From Sphingobium limneticum (GTDB lineage: Bacteria; Pseudomonadota; Alphaproteobacteria; Sphingomonadales; Sphingomonadaceae): 38,121 bases of DNA. The first letter of the stretch is position 1. Each line of letters begins with the position of its first letter. Under the pieces are notes generated by a model. It was not told the DNA's origin and did not search any database. It saw nothing but the letters and a program-made list of their open reading frames with translations. A program made the position numbers and the translations under genes. Location of the stretch: NCBI RefSeq assembly GCF_008710155.1, contig NZ_VYPZ01000033.1, forward strand, positions 1 to 38,121, written 5' to 3'. Shown here one piece after another: positions 10,360 through 19,503 of the stretch.

Positions 10360-10647
10360 CTATCGCGACCATTGCGCGTGTTCGAGTGCCACGTTGACGG
10401 GGGTCTTCAAGGCCGCCCAGCCGCTCGCCAGCACATCATTGCTCTCTTTGGCATGCCGCCCTTCAGCCAGGGACCCGGTGATATGATAATGGCTGCCGTC
10501 TCCGCGATGGGTGTGCCCATCAATCTCGACGATCAGCGCCTGGCCCCCTTCATCATCGTCGGCAATCCCGACGATCTTTCCGGCCTTCGCCTGCGGGTGC
10601 GGCGTCTGCTCATCAGTGCCGAGGCGCAGCGTCACAGAGCCTGCCAT
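10360..10647 (-). CDS. 95-aa hypothetical protein
   Basis: The protein starts M-A-G-S-V-T-L-R-L-G and has a beta-rich middle (K-I-V-G-I-A-D-D-D-E-G and A-L-I-V-E-I-D-G-H-T-H-R-G-D-G-S-H-Y-H) ending in a helix. The H-T-H...H-Y-H cluster could bind a metal, but that is only a pattern. Its start codon lies inside the remnant of an exonuclease III 5' end (10637-10681), so its 5' boundary may be a rearrangement junction. ATG 10656 is an in-frame alternative. Function unknown. Confidence 0.6.
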   Translation of the reverse strand: MAGSVTLRLGTDEQTPHPQAKAGKIVGIADDDEGGQALIVEIDGHTHRGDGSHYHITGSLAEGRHAKESNDVLASGWAALKTPVNVALEHAQWSR

Positions 10648-10681
10648 TGACCCCATTCACATTATAGGTGGCGATTTTCAA
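10637..10681 (-). pseudogene. 5' remnant of an exonuclease III gene (first ~15 codons)
   Basis: Directly overlapping the stop of the LigD polymerase-domain gene is a TTG-started K-I-A-T-Y-N-V-N-G-V-N-G-R-L, almost identical to the first residues of the intact exonuclease III at 31005-31778. Homology then stops. In the intact locus exonuclease III overlaps the ligD stop in the same way, so this is what remains of the same ligD-exonuclease arrangement. Confidence 0.8.
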
Positions 10682-11657
10682 AGGTTGGGCACGATTGATC
10701 GGCGCGGCCCCAGCCGGACAGAGCCTTTGAAGTCGCTCGCTTCGCCAGCGCTTTGCCATCAGCGATGGTGAAGTGGGAGGGCTTGTCGATCGTCTCCATT
10801 TCCTTCCAGCTAAGCGGCGCCGCGACCGGGGCGCCGGGACGGGCGCGGGCGCTGTAAGGCATGACCGCCGTCGCGCCGCGCTGGTTACGCAGATAATCGA
10901 CGAAGATGCGGCCCTTGCGCTGGGCCTTGGGGAGCGCTGCGGTGAAATGCTCCGGATCATTTTGCGCCACGGCTTTCGCCAGACGGTGGGCGAAGTCCTT
11001 GATCTCGGCCCAGTCGGCCCGCGGCGTCAGCGGCGCTGTCACATGCACGCCCTTTCCACCGGTCAGCATCGGAAAGGTCGCAAGGCCGATCGAGGCCAAT
11101 ATGTCGCGAAACTGGAAGGCAGCCGATCGCACGGCTTCGAAGTCCAGCCCCTCATCGGGATCAACGTCGAAGACCAGGCGATCGGCCTTCTCGACATCTT
11201 CGATCCGCACGCCCCAGCCATGAAATTCGATCGTACCCATCTGGACGCAGGTCAGAAGGCCCTCAGGCGTATCTATATAAAGATAGGCTTCCTCATGACA
11301 GACCTTCTCCGTGATGCCGATGTGGCGCACCGCATCGCCAAAGGACTCGGCATCATGCTTCTGGAAGAAGCATTTCTTCGCCCGCCCCTGCGTACAGCGC
11401 ACGAGGCTGATCGGTCGCGACCCAGCCCAGGGAAGCATCAGGGGCGCGATCTGCGCAAAATAGTCTGCAAGCGCGCCCTTGGTGATGCTGCTTTCGGGAA
11501 AGATGACCCGCTCTCGGTTTCTGATGGCGACCGGCGACGAGAGCTGCGCCGCCGGCTTTTCCAGAACCACCGCCTCAGGCTTCTTGTCTTCGCGTAGGCT
11601 GTTGATTGCCACTGAGATGTGACCCGGGGTTTCCATTGAGAAGTGGCTCTGAATCAC
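10662..11657 (-). CDS. ligD: Stand-alone LigD polymerase (PolD/PrimPol) domain, 5' end replaced by an IS end
   Basis: From residue 21 onward (L-R-E-D-K-K-P-E-A-V-V-L-E) the 331-residue product matches the C-terminal Pol domain of LigD, the NHEJ polymerase/primase. It includes I-R-N-R-E-R-V-I-F-P, G-S-R-P-I-S-L-V-R-C, K-K-C-F-F-Q-K-H, F-H-G-W-G, the metal-binding F-D-V-D-P-D near 195, G-G-K-G-V-H-V and R-G-A-T-A-V-M-P-Y-S-A-R. The PE and ligase parts are missing. The first 20 residues are read from the insertion sequence terminus, which supplies in-frame starts (GTG 11657, ATG 11636). The Pol reading frame is intact, unlike in the ligD copy at 31775-34272. Compared with that copy, the join to the insertion lies near 11599. 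Confidence 0.85.
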   Translation of the reverse strand: MIQSHFSMETPGHISVAINSLREDKKPEAVVLEKPAAQLSSPVAIRNRERVIFPESSITKGALADYFAQIAPLMLPWAGSRPISLVRCTQGRAKKCFFQKHDAESFGDAVRHIGITEKVCHEEAYLYIDTPEGLLTCVQMGTIEFHGWGVRIEDVEKADRLVFDVDPDEGLDFEAVRSAAFQFRDILASIGLATFPMLTGGKGVHVTAPLTPRADWAEIKDFAHRLAKAVAQNDPEHFTAALPKAQRKGRIFVDYLRNQRGATAVMPYSARARPGAPVAAPLSWKEMETIDKPSHFTIADGKALAKRATSKALSGWGRADQSCPTFENRHL

Positions 11658-11676
11658 TTTTGCTGCTGGTGATGGT
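11645..11676 (+). repeat. Left 32-bp terminal inverted repeat of the ISL3-type element
   Basis: The 32 bases starting GGCTCTGAATCAC are the exact reverse complement of 13262-13293. GGCTCTG is the usual start of ISL3-family ends. Confidence 0.9.
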
Positions 11677-11708
11677 ATCCTTCCCCCGCTTTACTGGGAG
11701 GATCTGTC

Positions 11709-13262
11709 ATGCACGGGCGATTTCAACGAGCGCGTCTTGCCCCTGAAGGCTTTGCGGTGGTGTCGCTGCAGGGTGTCGGAGATGATTTCCATATTCAACT
11801 GCGTTCTCGCTGCCTTTCAGGCGTTTGTCCGGATTGTGGCCGCCCAAGCCAGCGAGTTCAGAGCCGGTATGTGCGGAGACCTTCGGATTTACCGTTGGCG
11901 GGCCGCCGTGTCGTTCTAACGATCCAGGCGCGCCGCTTCTGGTGTGACGCGGTCGTGTGCGGTCGACGCATCTTCTGCGAACGGTTCGATGTAGGTGTCC
12001 TGGCGCGATATGGCCGGCGTACTCAACGTCTTGAGACAATTGTCCACCATCTGGGCCTCGCATTGGGCGGGAGACCTGGAGCCGCATTTGCCAACCGTCT
12101 AATGGTGCCGGTGAGCAAGGACACTTTGCTGCGGGTGGTGCGGCGGCACGCTGTTGATCGATGTGACGACCTCCATGTTGTCGGTATTGATGATTTTGCC
12201 TTCCGCCGAGGCCAGACTTACGGAACGATTGTCTGCGATCTGGAGCGCCGCAAGCCGGTCACCCTTCTGCCTGATCGAGCACTGGAAACGTCACGGGCCT
12301 GGCTTGCCAAACGCCCGTCCATATCCATCGTCGCTCGAGACCGCGGCGGCGGTTATGGTGAGGCGATCGCACGAGGGCTCCCTCATGCCGAGCAGGTTGC
12401 CGATCGTTGGCATCTCATGGAAAATTCGAGCCGAGCCTTTCTCGACGCCGTCAGCAAATCCATGCGGCAGATCAGGCAAGCGGTCGGCAGCAATGTCGTC
12501 GACCCCAAGCTTCTCACCTATGCTGAGAAGCTGCAGTACGAAGGTTACCTTCGTCGTCAGGAAACCAATGAGGCAATCCAGGAACTGGCCAAAAGCGGCA
12601 CTTCCATCCGGCAGATTGTCCGGCAGACTGGTCACAGCCGCAAACTCGTTCGGGACGTCCTACGCGGACAGCGCCTAGACGTCTTTCGTACTCGGCCAAG
12701 CGCTCTGGACAGTTGGTTGCCGTGGCTGAACGAGCGCTGGGATACCGGATCCCGCAACGCCTTGGCGCTCTGGCGTGAGATGCGTGCAGAAGGTTTTGTT
12801 GGACAGCGAGGGATCGTCTCGCAGTGGGCTCAACGGCGCCGCCTCGCTGAAAAGGCCGGCCAAAGCGGCCTTATGCGCACACCCTCGGCGCGGGTTCTGG
12901 CTCGCCTGATGACCTCCGCTCAGGATGGATTGGGCAAATCAGATGCCATCCTCGTTGCCGTCATCGAGAACTGTGTCCCTGAGTTGGTGACGGCACGCAA
13001 AGCAATCGGCGATTTCCAATCGATGATCAGATCAAAGTCAGCCGCGAAACTTGATGGGTGGATCGAGCTGGCCAAGGACAGCCTTGTCGCTTCCCTTGTC
13101 AACGGTGTAGAAAAGGACCTGATTGCGGTACGCAACGCGATCATTTCACCGTGGTCAAATGGGCAGACCGAGGGCCAAATCACTCGCCTCAAGCTGATAA
13201 AACGACAGATGTATGGTCGAGCGAAGCTGGACCTGCTGCGCGCTCGCGTGGTCGGCGTATGA
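11709..13262 (+). CDS. tnpA: ISL3-family transposase
   Basis: The 517-residue DDE transposase begins with a zinc-binding N-terminal region (C-P-D-C-G near residue 40). The catalytic triad fits D161 in V-V-G-I-D-D-F-A, D211 in I-V-A-R-D-R-G-G-G-Y and E487 in N-G-Q-T-E-G-Q-I. V-A-D-R-W-H-L-M and the K-R-Q-M-Y-G-R-A tail are typical of the ISL3 family. A helix-turn-helix segment lies near 295-320. The start ATG 11709 lies 33 bp inside the left inverted repeat, and the stop is at the edge of the right one. The frame is complete, so the element may still be active. Confidence 0.95.
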   Translation: MHGRFQRARLAPEGFAVVSLQGVGDDFHIQLRSRCLSGVCPDCGRPSQRVQSRYVRRPSDLPLAGRRVVLTIQARRFWCDAVVCGRRIFCERFDVGVLARYGRRTQRLETIVHHLGLALGGRPGAAFANRLMVPVSKDTLLRVVRRHAVDRCDDLHVVGIDDFAFRRGQTYGTIVCDLERRKPVTLLPDRALETSRAWLAKRPSISIVARDRGGGYGEAIARGLPHAEQVADRWHLMENSSRAFLDAVSKSMRQIRQAVGSNVVDPKLLTYAEKLQYEGYLRRQETNEAIQELAKSGTSIRQIVRQTGHSRKLVRDVLRGQRLDVFRTRPSALDSWLPWLNERWDTGSRNALALWREMRAEGFVGQRGIVSQWAQRRRLAEKAGQSGLMRTPSARVLARLMTSAQDGLGKSDAILVAVIENCVPELVTARKAIGDFQSMIRSKSAAKLDGWIELAKDSLVASLVNGVEKDLIAVRNAIISPWSNGQTEGQITRLKLIKRQMYGRAKLDLLRARVVGV

Positions 13263-13293
13263 CCATCACCAGCAGCAAAAGTGATTCAGAGCC
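13262..13293 (+). repeat. Right 32-bp terminal inverted repeat of the ISL3-type element
   Basis: Exact reverse complement of 11645-11676. It begins at the last base of the transposase stop codon. Confidence 0.9.
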
Positions 13294-13418
13294 ACTTCTC
13301 AGTGGAAACTTATAGCGCCCCCGGGTCACATCTCAGTGGCAATCAACAGATGAGCCTGATTGAAATTACGCACACCCTGTCCCGCGCCATTGCGGCGTAA
13401 GGACAGACTTGACCGCAA

Positions 13419-13964
13419 TTATCCTTCCCACCGCGTCATGGCCGCACGATAGGCCTTCTCCTCGCGGTCGCGCCGATCCTCAAGCCGGGAGCGCGCGCGA
13501 TCGCGTTCCTCCCGAACCTGCTCCCGCTCTTTCCTGAGAGCATCAATGCGCGCGTCGATATCGGACAATCTGCGCGCGAAAATGTCATCTATCTTCGCAA
13601 TGCCTTCCTCTATCTTGCTAAGCTTCGCGCGGCTGGCCTTGGGCTTGTGGTCTGGCGGCGGCGTTGCTTCCTTTAGGTTCCGGGCGGGTGGTCGCTTGCC
13701 TCTGGCGCTGGGCGCGATTTTTACTTTGCCTGCCGCGGCGAGATGCTCGGCCGATGTACCGCGCGGCGTGCGGATGACCCTACCCGGCTGGGCCAGCGCC
13801 GCCCTCGTCAATACAGGATCGGTGACCTGCTCGGCGATGCCGCTGGCGAAGAGATCGGAGCGGGCGCCCCAGGCCTCCAGCGCGGCCTTCCTGCTGGTCA
13901 CCGCTACAAAGGCATCTTGAAAGCCCGCTGAAGTGCGGAAAACCTTGAGAGGACGCTTTGCCAT
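13419..13964 (-). CDS. Conserved hypothetical protein with a C-terminal coiled coil (often labelled TolA-like)
   Basis: The 181-residue product starts M-A-K-R-P-L-K-V-F-R-T-S-A-G-F and has an N-terminal globular part of about 80 residues, including A-A-L-E-A-W-G and S-D-L-F-A. A basic Pro-rich linker follows, then a strongly charged helical C-terminus from about residue 112, mostly E, R, D and K with regular hydrophobics, a likely coiled coil. The N-terminal part is a recurring sphingomonad family that I recall being called a TolA-like cell-envelope protein, probably only because of the coiled coil. The frame stays open upstream to 14492 as a shadow of alkB copy 2. ATG 13973 is an alternative start. 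Function unknown. Confidence 0.7.
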   Translation of the reverse strand: MAKRPLKVFRTSAGFQDAFVAVTSRKAALEAWGARSDLFASGIAEQVTDPVLTRAALAQPGRVIRTPRGTSAEHLAAAGKVKIAPSARGKRPPARNLKEATPPPDHKPKASRAKLSKIEEGIAKIDDIFARRLSDIDARIDALRKEREQVREERDRARSRLEDRRDREEKAYRAAMTRWEG

Positions 13965-14042
13965 GCCGCCCATAACGCATCGCAGGCTATGGCGGTTCGA
14001 CACACAGTCGCAACTCTTTGGGCGCGGCACTATATAAGAACC

Positions 14043-14639
14043 ATGCAACAGGCCGATCTTTTCGACACAGCCTCTGGATTGCCCACCGGGCCGGAAGGTC
14101 TGACCTATCGATCCGACGTCATCGATACCGCCACCGAAGCGCACCTCATTGCCGCGTTCGATGCATTGCCGCTCGCCCCATTTCGGTTTCAGGGTTGGCT
14201 CGGCAAGCGCCTGACCTGTTCGTTCGGCTGGTCCTATGATTTCGACACCGCGCAGGTCGCGGCAGCCCCGCCGATTCCCGACTGGCTGATGCCCATAAGG
14301 CGCAAAGCGGCGGAACTGCTCGCGATCGGCGAGGCTGAGCTCGTTCAGGCGCTGCTGATCCGCTACGATCCGGGCGCGGGTATCGGATGGCATCGAGATC
14401 GGCCGATCTTCGGCCATGTCGCCGGTCTGTCGCTGGGTGCGCCGGCCACGCTGCGGTTGCGGCGGCGCAGGGAGAACGGATTCGATCGCCACCCTGTCTC
14501 ATTGGCGCGCCGATCCCTTTATGGGCTGTCCGGCCCCGTACGCACTCTATGGGAGCACAGCATCGCGCCTATGGAGGATACCCGCTGGTCAATCACCTTC
14601 CGCAGCCTGACGGATAAGGGACGCAGGCTGCTCGGCTGA
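14043..14639 (+). CDS. alkB: AlkB-family 2-oxoglutarate/Fe(II) dioxygenase (copy 2)
   Basis: The 198-residue product shares the AlkB core with copy 1: Q-A-L-L-I-R-Y-D-P-G-A-G-I-G-W-H-R-D-R-P (H117, D119), E-H-S-I (H172) and R-W-S-I-T-F-R-S-L (R181, R187). These bind Fe(II) and 2-oxoglutarate for oxidative repair of alkylated DNA bases. ATG 14043 (M-Q-Q-A-D-L-F-D) is chosen over the upstream 13989 because the product then has normal family length. The paralogues clearly differ outside the core (A-P-A-T-L-R-L-R here against A-H-T-S-M-R-F-R), so this is an old duplication or separate acquisition. It is divergent from the TolA-like gene. Confidence 0.92.
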   Translation: MQQADLFDTASGLPTGPEGLTYRSDVIDTATEAHLIAAFDALPLAPFRFQGWLGKRLTCSFGWSYDFDTAQVAAAPPIPDWLMPIRRKAAELLAIGEAELVQALLIRYDPGAGIGWHRDRPIFGHVAGLSLGAPATLRLRRRRENGFDRHPVSLARRSLYGLSGPVRTLWEHSIAPMEDTRWSITFRSLTDKGRRLLG

Positions 14640-14667
14640 ATTGCGTAACCTGCCTTCGCCGCCAGCG

Positions 14668-15040
14668 CTCTCATTAATCGAACTGGATGCGCCGGTCGTT
14701 TGCCTCGGCGACTTCAACGTCATGCCGACCGACCTCGACGTCTATGCGCCCGATCGGTGGCGGGAGGACGCGCTGTTCGCGCCGGAAATAAGGGCGGCCT
14801 ATGCGCGGCTGATCGACCAGGGATGGCAGGATGCCCTGCGGCATCGGCATTCGCATGAGACGATCTACACCTTCTGGAAATATCTGCGGCAATCATTCGC
14901 GCGCAATGCGGGTTACGGATTGACCATATCCTGCTGAACCCCGTCGCTGCGGCGCGGCTGACGTCGGCGCAGCTAGATATTGCGCCGCGCAGCTGGGAGA
15001 AGACCAGCGATCATGCGCCGGTCTGGATCGATCTTTCGGA

Positions 15041-15050
<10 letters not shown>
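14668..15050 (+). pseudogene. 3' half of an exonuclease III gene, frameshifted
   Basis: From L-D-A-P-V-V-C-L-G-D-F-N-V-M-P-T-D onward the frame matches the C-terminal half of the intact exonuclease III at 31005-31778 (V-M-I-V-G-D-F-N-V-M-P-T-E there), including A-L-F-A-P-E and E-T-I-Y-T-F-W-K-Y. Near 14913 the frame breaks, and the ending L-R-I-D-H-I-L-L-N-P ... W-E-K-T-S-D-H-A-P-V-W continues in the next frame to a TGA at 15048-15050. One missing T in a run of three would explain the shift. The N-terminal half is absent, so the enzyme cannot be functional. The tail overlaps the end of nadE by 10 bases. Confidence 0.85.
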
Positions 15051-17081
<2,031 letters not shown>

Positions 17082-17095
<14 letters not shown>

Positions 17096-17606
17096 CGGCC
17101 TGCCTCATCATATCCAACGCCACGCGCAGCGCGTTTATGCGCACCGGTCCGCGCCCGATATCGCCGAAATGCTCGACCCGATGCACTGTCTCGCCGCCCC
17201 GCCGCGCCCAGGCGAAATGGACTAGGCCCGCTTCCTTGCCCTTGGGGGCTTCCCCGGCATAGCCGGTCACGGCGAGCGCCACATCTCCGAGGGAGTGAGT
17301 GATGGCGCCCTGCGCCATCGCGACGGCAACCTCCTTGCTGACGGCACCGCAGCTGTCGATCCGCTCGCGCCTTATGCCCAGCAATGCGCATTTTGATTCT
17401 TCGCTATAAACGACAAAGCCGCGTTCAAAGGCATGGCTCGCGCCTTCGATATCGGTCAGCAGCGAGGCGAGCAGGCCGCCGGTGCAGCTTTCGGCCGTCA
17501 CCAGCTTCGCGCGGGCGGCGCAGGCGGCCTTCAGCAACGCGCCCGCCGCTTCTTCCACGTCGTCGGGAAGAACGGGTGAGAGCGTCTCCGCCTCTTGCTC
17601 GCTCAA
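17082..17606 (-). CDS. pncC: Nicotinamide-nucleotide amidohydrolase PncC (CinA C-terminal family)
   Basis: The 174-residue protein is the single-domain CinA-C type. PncC deamidates nicotinamide mononucleotide to nicotinic acid mononucleotide, feeding the pathway that NadE completes. The signature A-E-S-C-T-G-G-L-L-A-S-L-L-T lies near residue 39, and V-V-Y-S-E-E-S-K and V-S-K-E-V-A-V-A-M-A-Q-G-A follow in the usual order. The A-V-T-G-Y-A-G-E-A-P loop departs slightly from the common A-G-P-G form. No N-terminal MoCF-like domain is present. It overlaps nadE by 14 bases and the upstream small gene by 4 bases. Confidence 0.88.
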
Positions 17607-17863
17607 TGCGGCGAACGGCGCGATTTCGCGCCTGCCTCCTCCTGTCCGGCGCGGGTATCTTCTTCCTCGCCACGCCGGGTCATCGCCACGGGATCATAGT
17701 TGGACGGGATCGCGCCGCCGCTCATGGGATCGCGGTCCGGTTCGCGGTCCAGCGTATCGCTGGGACGACGAGCCGCGCCTTCGGGCTGGTTCTCCGTCGA
17801 GATATTGGGACTGCGGGTTGCCTGCGTCGGCACGTCGCGGGTCTTGCGGGCATCGTCGTTCAT
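17603..17863 (-). CDS. 86-aa disordered hydrophilic protein upstream of pncC
   Basis: M-N-D-D-A-R-K-T-R-D-V-P-T-Q-A-T at 17863 follows AAGGAGAG at good spacing, so this start is preferred to the open frame reaching 17956. The product is Arg-, Glu-, Pro- and Ser-rich with no hydrophobic core, and contains D-R-E-P-D-R-D-P-M-S-G-G-A-I-P-S-N-Y-D-P-V-A-M. Family unknown to me. It overlaps pncC by 4 bases (ATGA), so translation is coupled to the NAD genes. Confidence 0.6.
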   Translation of the reverse strand: MNDDARKTRDVPTQATRSPNISTENQPEGAARRPSDTLDREPDRDPMSGGAIPSNYDPVAMTRRGEEEDTRAGQEEAGAKSRRSPH

Positions 17864-18060
17864 CACACTCTCCTTGAGGCACTCAAGGAAAATGCGTGGC
17901 CTTGGTTCCCAACAATCTTCCTCACTTGGATCAGTGTCGTGCGAAACCCGCCGCAAAGAATTTTACTGATCAATTGGTCGGTGTTTCTTTGCGCGGAACA
18001 TCGTCACGTCTGTGCGCTGCCCTGCCCCGTGCCTAACAAATCTATAACTGATGTTCCCCT

Positions 18061-18198
18061 TCAGCCGACGCGGGCTGAGTATCGGCCCATAGAAATAGGG
18101 CGAACTGACTTTGATTGGATCGCCGGTTGCCCTTCGATCATTGCCCTGATCCGCGTCGCGAGCGCTTCCATCGCAAACGGCTTGATTATCGGTTCCTC
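18061..18198 (-). pseudogene. C-terminal remnant of a response regulator receiver domain
   Basis: On the minus strand the frame reads I-I-K-P-F-A-M-E-A-L-A-T-R-I-R-A-M-I-E-G, the typical last strand and helix of a receiver domain with the conserved Lys-Pro, and stops at 18061. Homology ends near 18198, where a histidine kinase fragment in the opposite direction begins. The rest of the regulator is missing. Confidence 0.6.
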
Positions 18199-18206
18199 AA
18201 GGCCGC

Positions 18207-18851
18207 TTGCGTGTCGAATGGTCCTCCTTCGAGAAGCGCGGCCGCACCTGGCTGGCGATCGACTGGGTCGAAACAGGTGCACCGCCGCACGGCAGAGTGA
18301 TGCGGCGCGGGTTCGGAAGTGATCTGATAGAAGGCAAGATCCCCTACGAGTTGGGCGGCACGGGAAGCATCAGCATCGAACCGGTCGGCGCACGCTGTCA
18401 CCTGGAGTTTCCGCTTAAAGAGGGTGAAAGCATTCTTGAAACCGATGCGCCATCGCCGACGATTGTGTGTGGAGGAACACTGGATATGACCGGAGCGCCT
18501 GACCTGACCGGTCGCAATGTGCTCGTCGTCGAGGATGATTACAACATCGCTGGCGACACCGCCGCCGCACTGCGCGGCGCAGGCGCTAAGGTGCTTGGTC
18601 CCTGTCCGAGCGAGGATGCGACGCTCGATCTGCTGGAAACAGCGACGCCGACGCATGCAGTGCTCGATCTTAATCTGGGTGGCGGTGAGCCGCGATTTGA
18701 GATCGCGCATGCGCTGAAGGAACGCGGCGTACCGTTCAACTTTCTGACAGGATACGACCCGGACGCTGTCCCGGAAGACCTCGCCTGTGTGGTCCGGCTG
18801 CAAAAGCCGGTGACTTTCCGCAACATTGTGGAAGCCGTCGCTCAACTTTAG
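18207..18851 (+). pseudogene. 5'-truncated HWE-type histidine kinase with fused receiver domain
   Basis: The frame begins inside the ATPase domain (R-V-E-W-S-S-F-E-K-R-G-R-T-W-L-A-I-D-W) and continues through R-R-G-F-G-S-D-L-I-E-G-K-I-P-Y-E-L-G-G, typical of HWE kinases. It then has a complete receiver domain from N-V-L-V-V-E-D-D-Y to R-L-Q-K-P, with the phosphoacceptor D in V-L-D-L-N-L. Sensor, dimerisation and the first part of the ATPase domain are missing. The only starts are a TTG at 18207 and internal ATG codons such as 18486, which would give a receiver-only protein of about 122 residues. I annotate a remnant. Expression of the receiver part alone is possible but unproven. Confidence 0.75.
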
Positions 18852-19048
18852 CTGGCCGTCTCGGCCGATCAACACTCCAATGACCATTTTCGGGTCAATC
18901 CGTAGCTTGCCCGGAGGCCCGATTATGGGTCGCTAACCGACCGGCAGGTTATAAGGCGAAAGCCGCCGTACAGCGCAGCCTCATCGAACGGCGGCTTCGT
19001 CACGCCCACTAAAGCCGGCTCCCCGCCAGCGCTGCGGGAGCCGACGAT
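18852..19048. other. Non-coding stretch with two inverted repeats
   Basis: I find no gene here. AGCCGCCGT (18961-18969) pairs with ACGGCGGCT (18988-18996). A second hairpin with GGCTCCCCGC pairing to GCGGGAGCC lies at about 19017-19041, just beyond the stop of the integrase remnant, and could have been its terminator, though no T-run follows on either side. Confidence 0.5.
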
Positions 19049-19215
19049 TCAGATCTCGGTGTTCTTGGCGAGCGCGAGCGCGCCTTCCACGTCGATCCCC
19101 AGATCGCGGACCCTATTTCGATCTTGCTGTTACCGAGCAGGAGTTGAACGATACGCAGGTTGCCTGTTGCCCACTCGATGATCGACGCCTTGGTTCGGCG
19201 CAACGAGTGCGTCGC
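19049..19215 (-). pseudogene. C-terminal remnant of a tyrosine recombinase (phage-type integrase)
   Basis: The minus strand reads T-H-S-L-R-R-T-K-A-S-I-I, then T-G-N-L-R-I-V-Q-L-L-L-G-N-S-K-I-E, the H-x-L-R box and following helices of sphingomonad integrases. The frame then slips, and V-R-D-L-G-I-D-V-E-G-A-L-A-L-A-K-N-T-E-I ends at the TGA 19049-19051. The catalytic Tyr expected after V-R is Asp, and a base is missing just before it, so this is clearly dead. Nothing upstream of 19215 resembles the N-terminal part. Confidence 0.7.
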
Positions 19216-19503
19216 GCAGGACAGCCAATCATCACCGGCAGAGGAATTGCGCCAGTTATGCTCAAAAGTCTTCGGGCCTTAGGCACGTCATTGAGTTGTT
19301 CGGAGCGTTTTGATCGCGACTCGCCAAATGCCCCCTGCTGCCAGGAAAGTTTAATCTCGCGGGGCTGGTACGGCGCTTGCTCGGGCAAACCGCTGCCTCC
19401 ATGTGTTTTCAAGGGGGAAGCTTAGAAATCTGCTTCGGTCCGGCACCAGCAAGATCGCTTCGCGTTAACCGCTTCTGACCCTTTGATCATGGAGCTACCA
19501 TAG
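19216..19503. other. Intergenic stretch without a recognisable gene
   Basis: No frame on either strand has family-like content. GGAG at about 19489 may be the ribosome-binding site of the next gene. No clear promoter or repeat was found. Confidence 0.4.

Larger units (their letters stand above)
11600..13348 (+). mobile_element. ISL3-type insertion sequence nested between inverted IS21-type ends
   Basis: The inner element, 11645-13293 (1649 bp), has perfect 32-bp inverted repeats starting GGCTCTGAATC and encodes an ISL3-type transposase. Outside it on both sides lie inverted copies of another type of end, starting TGTTGATTGCCACTGAGA (11600 on the left, reading inward from 13348 on the right). 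These match the IS21-type end at 37995. The right outer copy is about 10 bp longer than the left. Direct target duplications are not visible at either level: the eight bases next to the inner element are inverted, not direct, repeats. The LigD gene on the left has no continuation on the right, so the insertion came with a deletion or rearrangement. Confidence 0.85.

Noticed and set aside
13350..13400. Short 16-codon frame after the right IS end (M-S-L-I-E-I-T-H-T-L-S-R-A-I-A-A)
   Set aside because: Too short, no ribosome-binding site. It could be the tail of a lost gene, but nothing supports an identity.
18034..18056. EcfG-like GGAAC ... GTT read leftward
   Set aside because: The spacer is only 15 bases and the next leftward gene starts about 170 bases away, so support is too weak.
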